The position numbers and the translations under genes are program-made. The notes beneath the pieces were generated by a model. That model was not told the DNA's origin. It did not search any database and was given only the letters and a program-made list of their open reading frames with translations. From contig CAVVFG010000018.1 of the NCBI GenBank assembly GCA_963747405.1, positions 62,001 through 126,000 on the forward strand: a DNA stretch of 64,000 bases, read 5' to 3'. Shown in pieces: positions 59,782 through 64,000 of the stretch. This DNA comes from Fodinibacter sp963747405. Its GTDB lineage: Bacteria; Actinomycetota; Actinomycetes; Actinomycetales; Dermatophilaceae. Positions within the stretch are counted from its first letter, which is position 1. Each line of letters starts with the position of its first letter.

Positions 59782-60317
59782 GCAACCTCGAGCTGGGCCG
59801 CAGCACCGGCTGGCTGAGCCGCGAAGAGCTCGACTTCGCGCGCGAGAAGCTGCCGATCCTCTACGTGGATGCCGTGCCCGCGCGGGTCGACGACCGCGGC
59901 GCCGTGCTCGCCGTCGGGGTGCTGCTGCGCCTCGGCGAGGACGGCAGCGTCTGCCGCGAGCTGGTGTCCGGGCGGGTGCTGCACCACGAGCGGGTGCGCG
60001 ACGCGCTGCTGCGGAACATCGAGAAGGACCTCGGGCCGATGGCCCTGCCGCGAGTGCCGGCCAGCCCACAACCCTTCACCGTCGCCGAGTACTTCCCCAC
60101 CCCGGGCGTCACCCCGTTCCACGACCCGCGCCAGCATGCCGTGTCGCTGGCGTTCGTCGTGCCGGTGGCCGGCGACTGTGCCCCCCAGAACGACGCGCTC
60201 GACCTCACCTGGCTGACGCCCGACCAGGCCCTCGACCCCGGCATCCAGGCCGAGATGGAGCGCGGCCACGGCGTGCTGCTGCGGCAGGCCCTGGCGCACC
60301 TCGGCCACCCCGTGTGA
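59778..60317 (+). CDS. NUDIX-like DUF4916 protein
   Basis: 179 residues from ATG 59778 (ATGA overlap with the S component). It carries GWLSREELDFAREKLPILYV at the start, RVDDRGAVLAVGVLLRLGED, RELVSGRVLHHERVRDALLR in place of a full Nudix box, and FTVAEYFPTPG and RQHAVSLAFVVPV. The GRV...ERVRDALLRNIEKDLG helix corresponds to the Nudix helix, but the REUXEE pattern is degenerate, so hydrolase activity is doubtful. It is translationally coupled to the B12 importer, although an occupation unrelated to B12 is possible. Confidence 0.78.
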   Translation: MSNLELGRSTGWLSREELDFAREKLPILYVDAVPARVDDRGAVLAVGVLLRLGEDGSVCRELVSGRVLHHERVRDALLRNIEKDLGPMALPRVPASPQPFTVAEYFPTPGVTPFHDPRQHAVSLAFVVPVAGDCAPQNDALDLTWLTPDQALDPGIQAEMERGHGVLLRQALAHLGHPV

Positions 60318-60361
60318 CCAGGACACCGAACGAGCGCAGGACCCACGAGGAGGGGCAGCCG

Positions 60362-60694
60362 ATGGCGAGGTTCATGACGATCGGGTACGGCGACGACACG
60401 GGCTACCAGCGCACCGCCGCCGAGGTGCGGGATGCCGCGCACGCGCACGACGCGCAGCTGGTGGCGCGGGGGGTGCAGATGGGCCGGGCCGGCTCGCCGG
60501 TGCAGGTGCGCAACCACGACGCGGCCGGGGTGCGCACCCAGAACGGGCCGTTCATGACGGCATCCCTACCGGTCGCCGGGTTCGCGGTCATCGAGGCCGA
60601 CACCCTCGCCGAGGCCGTCGACATCGCGTCGCGCACGCCCTGTGCGGTGGCGCAGGGAGTCGTCGAGGTCTGGCCGCTGGACGCCGGAACCTGA
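60362..60694 (+). CDS. YCII/DGPF-domain protein
   Basis: 110 residues: MARFMTIGYGDDTGYQRTAA, HAHDAQLVARGVQMGRAGSP, GPFMTASLPVAGFAVIEADT, LAEAVDIASRTPCAVAQGVV and VEVWPL. The ferredoxin-like fold with NGPF and GF-IEADTLAEA motifs is that of the YCII-related (DGPF) family, often linked to extracytoplasmic sigma factors but here standing alone. GAGGAGGGG precedes ATG 60362. It may be read through from the ECF operon (44 bp gap). The convergent acyltransferase gene ends 3 bp downstream. Confidence 0.85.
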   Translation: MARFMTIGYGDDTGYQRTAAEVRDAAHAHDAQLVARGVQMGRAGSPVQVRNHDAAGVRTQNGPFMTASLPVAGFAVIEADTLAEAVDIASRTPCAVAQGVVEVWPLDAGT

Positions 60695-60697
60695 CGC

Positions 60698-61456
60698 TCA
60701 GCCGGTGAACTTGTCCCGGGTGCGGGTCATGTCGTGCAGGTCGGCAGCATGGGCCGCCTCGGGCGTGGGGGCGGAGCCGCCGAGGCGTGCCGGCAGGTAG
60801 ACGAGGTCGTCGCCGGTCAGCGCGGGGTAGGCCGCCTGCTGCAGATCGAGCTGCGCCTGCATCACCGACTTGAGCTGCGCGGTCGCGGCCAGCACGTCGT
60901 CACGGCGCCCGACCTCCATCGGCTCGCCGACGGTGATGCTGATCGGGATGCGCGCGGCCGGCCGCATGTGCTTGGGCAGGTTCTTGGTCCACACCCGCTG
61001 GGCACCCCAGATGGTGGTCGGCAGCACCGGCACCCCGGCGACCTGCGCCATCTTCACCGCCCCCGGCTTGAACTCCTTGAGCTCGAAGGAGCGCGACATG
61101 GTGGCCTCGGGGAACACCCCGACGATCTCGCCGTCGCGCAGCGCCCGGATGGCGGCCGAGAACGCCTCGCCACCCTTGTGCCGGTCGACCGGGATGTGCC
61201 GCATCCCCCGCATCAGCGGCCCGGCCACCCGGTGACCGAAGATCGACTTCTTCGCCATGAAGCGCACGTAGCGGCGGTGCGGCCAGGCCGGCAGCCCGGC
61301 ATAGGTGAAGTCGAGGTACGACGTGTGGTTGATGGCCATGACCGCCCCGTCCGCGCGCGGCACGTGCTCGGCACCGGTGATCGTGAATCGGGAGCCTTGC
61401 ACGAAGAAGAGCGTCTTGGCCGCGTAGATCACCGGCCGGTACACGGGGTCGTTCAT
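60698..61456 (-). CDS. 1-acylglycerol-3-phosphate acyltransferase family protein (PlsC-like)
   Basis: 252 residues. The acyltransferase blocks are INHTSYLDFTYAG (H-x4-D catalytic motif), MRHIPVDRHKGGEAFSAAIR, GEIVGVFPEATMSRSFELKE (block III, FPEAT) and GVPVLPTTIWGAQRVW (block IV). It transfers an acyl chain to lysophosphatidate or a related acceptor at the membrane. ATG 61456 is preferred; a GTG nine bases upstream (61465) is possible. It is divergent from valS, with 70 bp between the two start codons. Confidence 0.92.
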   Translation of the reverse strand: MNDPVYRPVIYAAKTLFFVQGSRFTITGAEHVPRADGAVMAINHTSYLDFTYAGLPAWPHRRYVRFMAKKSIFGHRVAGPLMRGMRHIPVDRHKGGEAFSAAIRALRDGEIVGVFPEATMSRSFELKEFKPGAVKMAQVAGVPVLPTTIWGAQRVWTKNLPKHMRPAARIPISITVGEPMEVGRRDDVLAATAQLKSVMQAQLDLQQAAYPALTGDDLVYLPARLGGSAPTPEAAHAADLHDMTRTRDKFTG

Positions 61457-61526
61457 GGTGCTCACCCTAGGGCCAGCGGCCGAACCCCGGTGAGCCGCAG
61501 GTGCCCCGTCTGGGAGGATGGGCACC

Positions 61527-64000
61527 ATGACCGAGCACCTCACCTCCCTTCGCGCTGCCTCCGTTCCGGACCGGCCGTCCCTCGACGGCCTCGAGGACAA
61601 GTGGGGCGCCGTATGGCAGGCCGAGGACACCTACGCGTTCGACCGGGAGGCCGCGCTGGCCGGCCCGCGTGAGGCCGTCTTCTCGATCGACACCCCGCCG
61701 CCCACGGCATCCGGCTCGCTGCACATGGGCCACGTGTTCAGCTACACGCACACCGACTGCATGGCGCGGTACAAGCGGATGGCCGGCTTCAACGTCTTCT
61801 ACCCGATCGGCTGGGACGACAACGGCCTGCCGACCGAGAAGCGGGTGCAGAACTACTACGGGGTGCGCGGTGACGCCTCGCTCGCGCACGACCCGGCCTT
61901 CGTGCCCCCGTTCCGCGGCGACGCGAAGAGCACCAAGGCCGCCGATGAGGTGCCGATCTCGCGGCAGAACTTCATCGACCTCTGCGACGAGCTGACGGTG
62001 CGCGACGAGGAGGCGTTCGAGTCGCTGTTCCGCCGTATCGGGCACAGCTACGACTGGTCGATCTCCTACCGCACCATCGACGACCACTCCCGGGCCACCG
62101 CCCAGCAGGCGTTCCTGCGCAACCTCGCCCGCGGCGAGGCGTACCAGGCCGAGGCCCCGGGCCTGTGGGACGTCACCTTCCAGACGGCCGTCGCCCAGGC
62201 CGAGCTCGAGGCGCGCGACTACCCCGGGCACTACCACCGGGTCGCCTTCCACGGCCCGAACGGCCCGGTGCACATCGAGACCACCCGCCCCGAGCTCATC
62301 CCGAGCTGCGTGGCCCTCATCGCCCACCCGGACGACGAGCGCTACCAGCCGCTGTTCGGCAGCACCGTCACCACGCCGTTGTTCGGCGTCGAGGTGCCGG
62401 TGCTCGCCCACCCGGCCGCCGAGATCGACAAGGGCGCCGGCATCGCGATGTGCTGCACCTTCGGCGACCTCACCGACGTGCTGTGGTGGCGCGAGCTGCG
62501 CCTGCCCACCCGCTCGGTGATCACCCGCAGCGGCCGGCTGCAGAGCGAGGTCCCCGAGTGGCTGGCCGACGGCCCGGGCGCGCGGCTGTACACCGAGGGC
62601 ATCGCCGGCAGGACCGCGTTCGGCGCCCGAGCGGCCGTGGTCGAGGCGCTGCGCGAGAGCGGCGACCTCGAGGGCGATCCGACCCCGACCAAGCGGATGG
62701 CCAACTTCTACGAGCGGGGCGAGAAGCCGCTCGAGATCGTCACCTCGCGGCAGTGGTACATCCGCAACGGCGGGCGCGACGCCGACCTCAACGCCGCGCT
62801 CATCGCCCGCGGCGAGGAGGTCGACTTCCACCCGGCGTTCATGCGCAGCCGCTACGCCAACTGGGTGGGTGGCCTCAACGGCGACTGGCTGGTGTCCCGC
62901 CAGCGCTTCTTCGGTGTGCCGATCCCGGTCTGGTACCCGCTCGACGCCGACGGCGAGCCCGACTACTCGGCGCCCATCGTGCCGGCCGAGGCCGACCTCC
63001 CGGTCGACCCCGCGGCCAACCCGCCGGCCGGCTACACCGAGGACCAGCGCGGTGAGCCCGGCGGCTTCGTCGGCGACCCCGACATCTTCGACACCTGGGC
63101 CACCTCGTCGCTCAGCCCGCAGATCGCCGGCGGCTGGCGCGACGCCGCGGGCATCGGCACCGACCCGCTCTTCGAGAAGGTCTTCCCGATGGACCTGCGC
63201 CCGCAGGGCCACGACATCATCCGCACCTGGCTGTTCTCGACCGTGGTCCGCTCGCACTTCGAGTTCGGCTCGGTGCCCTGGACCAACGCCGCGATCAGCG
63301 GCTGGATCCTCGACCCGGACCGCAAGAAGATGAGCAAGTCGCGCGGGAACGTGGTCACCCCCGAGGACCTGCTGCGCGAGCACAGTGCGGATGCCGTGCG
63401 CTACTGGGCGGCCAGCGGCCGCCTGGGCACCGACGCCGCCTACGACACCGGCCAGATCAAGGTGGGCCGGCGCCTGGCCATCAAGGTGCTCAACGCCAGC
63501 AAGTTCGCCTTGTCGTTCGGACGGGCCCCCGATGGGACCGACGAAGTCGGCACCATCGGGGCGGTCGGCGTCGACGGCGAGCTGGCCTCGCTCGTCACCG
63601 AGCCGGTCGACCTCTCGCTGCTGGCCGGGCTGCGCGACGTCGTGGCCCGCGCCACCGCCGGCTTCGAGGCCTGGGACTTCACCCGGGCGCTCGAGCTCAC
63701 CGAGCAGTGGTTCTGGGCGTTCTGCGACGACTACCTCGAGCTGGTCAAGGACCGCGCCTACGGCGCCCAGGGTGATGCCGTGGCCGTCAGTGCCCGTGCG
63801 ACGCTGCGGATCTCGCTCGACGTGGTCCTTCGCCTGCTCGCGCCCATTCTCCCGTACGTCACCGAGGAGGTCTGGTCCTGGACCCACCCCGAGGGCGACT
63901 CCGTGCACCGCGCCGCCTGGCCCACCGTCGACGAGGTCCCGGCGGGCGGTGACGCGGCGTTGCTCACGGCCGTCGGCGCTGCCCTCGCGGCCGTGCGCAA
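61527..64000 (+). CDS. valS: Valyl-tRNA synthetase, 3' end cut off
   Basis: From ATG 61527 (product MTEHLTSLRAASVPDRPSLD) 824 codons are visible. HIGH motif TASGSLHMGHVFSYTHTDCM, IGWDDNGLPTEKRVQNYYGV (the Val-specific GLPTE), editing domain HIETTRPELIPSCVALIAHP, WYIRNGGRD, QGHDIIRTWLFSTV and KMSKS in DRKKMSKSRGNVVTPEDLL, then the anticodon-binding helices with FWAFCDDYLELVK and LAPILPYVTEEVWSW. The right edge cuts the last part, so completeness cannot be judged. GGGAGGATGGGCACC precedes the ATG. It charges tRNA-Val and edits Thr-tRNA. Confidence 0.97.
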   Translation, partial: MTEHLTSLRAASVPDRPSLDGLEDKWGAVWQAEDTYAFDREAALAGPREAVFSIDTPPPTASGSLHMGHVFSYTHTDCMARYKRMAGFNVFYPIGWDDNGLPTEKRVQNYYGVRGDASLAHDPAFVPPFRGDAKSTKAADEVPISRQNFIDLCDELTVRDEEAFESLFRRIGHSYDWSISYRTIDDHSRATAQQAFLRNLARGEAYQAEAPGLWDVTFQTAVAQAELEARDYPGHYHRVAFHGPNGPVHIETTRPELIPSCVALIAHPDDERYQPLFGSTVTTPLFGVEVPVLAHPAAEIDKGAGIAMCCTFGDLTDVLWWRELRLPTRSVITRSGRLQSEVPEWLADGPGARLYTEGIAGRTAFGARAAVVEALRESGDLEGDPTPTKRMANFYERGEKPLEIVTSRQWYIRNGGRDADLNAALIARGEEVDFHPAFMRSRYANWVGGLNGDWLVSRQRFFGVPIPVWYPLDADGEPDYSAPIVPAEADLPVDPAANPPAGYTEDQRGEPGGFVGDPDIFDTWATSSLSPQIAGGWRDAAGIGTDPLFEKVFPMDLRPQGHDIIRTWLFSTVVRSHFEFGSVPWTNAAISGWILDPDRKKMSKSRGNVVTPEDLLREHSADAVRYWAASGRLGTDAAYDTGQIKVGRRLAIKVLNASKFALSFGRAPDGTDEVGTIGAVGVDGELASLVTEPVDLSLLAGLRDVVARATAGFEAWDFTRALELTEQWFWAFCDDYLELVKDRAYGAQGDAVAVSARATLRISLDVVLRLLAPILPYVTEEVWSWTHPEGDSVHRAAWPTVDEVPAGGDAALLTAVGAALAAVR

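Noticed and set aside
61467..63908. 813-codon open frame antisense to valS
   Set aside because: Shadow of valS, which has HIGH and KMSKS motifs in the plus strand; the antisense product is low-complexity.
1..64000. CRISPR arrays, prophage genes or a replication origin
   Set aside because: No regularly spaced repeats, phage structural genes or DnaA-box clusters were seen; the only tandem repeat is the short coding one at 52315-52440.

Overview
The window is very GC-rich (about 70 percent or more), uses GTG and TTG starts freely, packs genes into operons with ATGA/GTGA overlaps, and carries actinobacterial hallmarks: MreBCD-PBP2 next to ndk and folC, an ultrashort-stem-I Ile T-box, an LAxTG sorting signal, a DUF222/13E12 gene behind a mycobacterial-type SOS box, and an AmiA/AmiC-type amide regulon. 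It is most likely a chromosomal segment of an Intrasporangiaceae-like actinobacterium (Janibacter, Phycicoccus, Knoellia or Tetrasphaera type); the family assignment is an inference from gene content. LAYOUT. 1-2.1 kb: rpsO-pnp (pnp runs off the left edge) with a long hairpin between them. 2.3-3.5 kb: divergent TetR regulator and cupin protein sharing a palindromic operator. 3.5-7.4 kb: amide module, with an AmiC-like cytosolic binding protein diverging from an AmiA-like MarR repressor, then fmdB, an AmiS/UreI amide channel and an acetamidase/formamidase. 7.5-12.7 kb: a soluble NAD-linked formate dehydrogenase fdsGBAD, so formamide could be taken to CO2, NADH and ammonia by neighbouring genes. 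12.8-20.6 kb: an ABC exporter with a double-length permease, an ArsR/SRPBCC pair with a perfect 28-bp operator, a damaged VOC gene, an acyltransferase, a VOC protein and a HelD/HelR-type RNA polymerase motor. 20.7-24.5 kb: a decay zone with a broken DUF805 gene, an IS5-family remnant, a broken glycosyltransferase 2/GtrA gene and an intact GT39-type membrane glycosyltransferase. 24.8-33.6 kb: a tightly overlapping myo-inositol catabolic operon ending in its LacI-type regulator and a second Gfo/Idh/MocA oxidoreductase, followed by another IS5 remnant. 34-36.5 kb: SOUL haem-binding protein, dihydrolipoyl dehydrogenase and a membrane protein. 36.6-42.3 kb: cell-shape operon mreB-mreC-mreD-mrdA (mreB carries a one-base frameshift in a G6 run), ndk, a DUF4233 protein and a small L7/L12-C-terminal-like membrane protein. 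42.4-45.8 kb: a cassette (secreted repeat protein, CDF-like transporter, membrane protein) lying between that block and folC. 45.9-50.9 kb: folC and a type-2-like ileS with its T-box leader. 51-53 kb: a DUF222/HNH pseudogene with an SOS box. 53.1-60.7 kb: a cobalamin riboswitch followed by a sortase-anchored alpha/alpha-barrel protein, a membrane-anchored DUF4430-type protein, and a complete ECF transporter (T, fused A-A, S), then a NUDIX/DUF4916 protein and a YCII-type protein. 60.7-64 kb: a PlsC-type acyltransferase and valS, which runs off the right edge. THE MOST INTERESTING SYSTEM is at 53.1-59.8 kb: the two secreted proteins correspond, one each, to the two domains of the animal B12 carriers intrinsic factor and transcobalamin, and sit under a B12 riboswitch in front of an ECF importer. 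I read this as a surface B12-capture device made of two separate polypeptides, feeding an ECF transporter; this is inference to be tested by structure prediction and binding assays.
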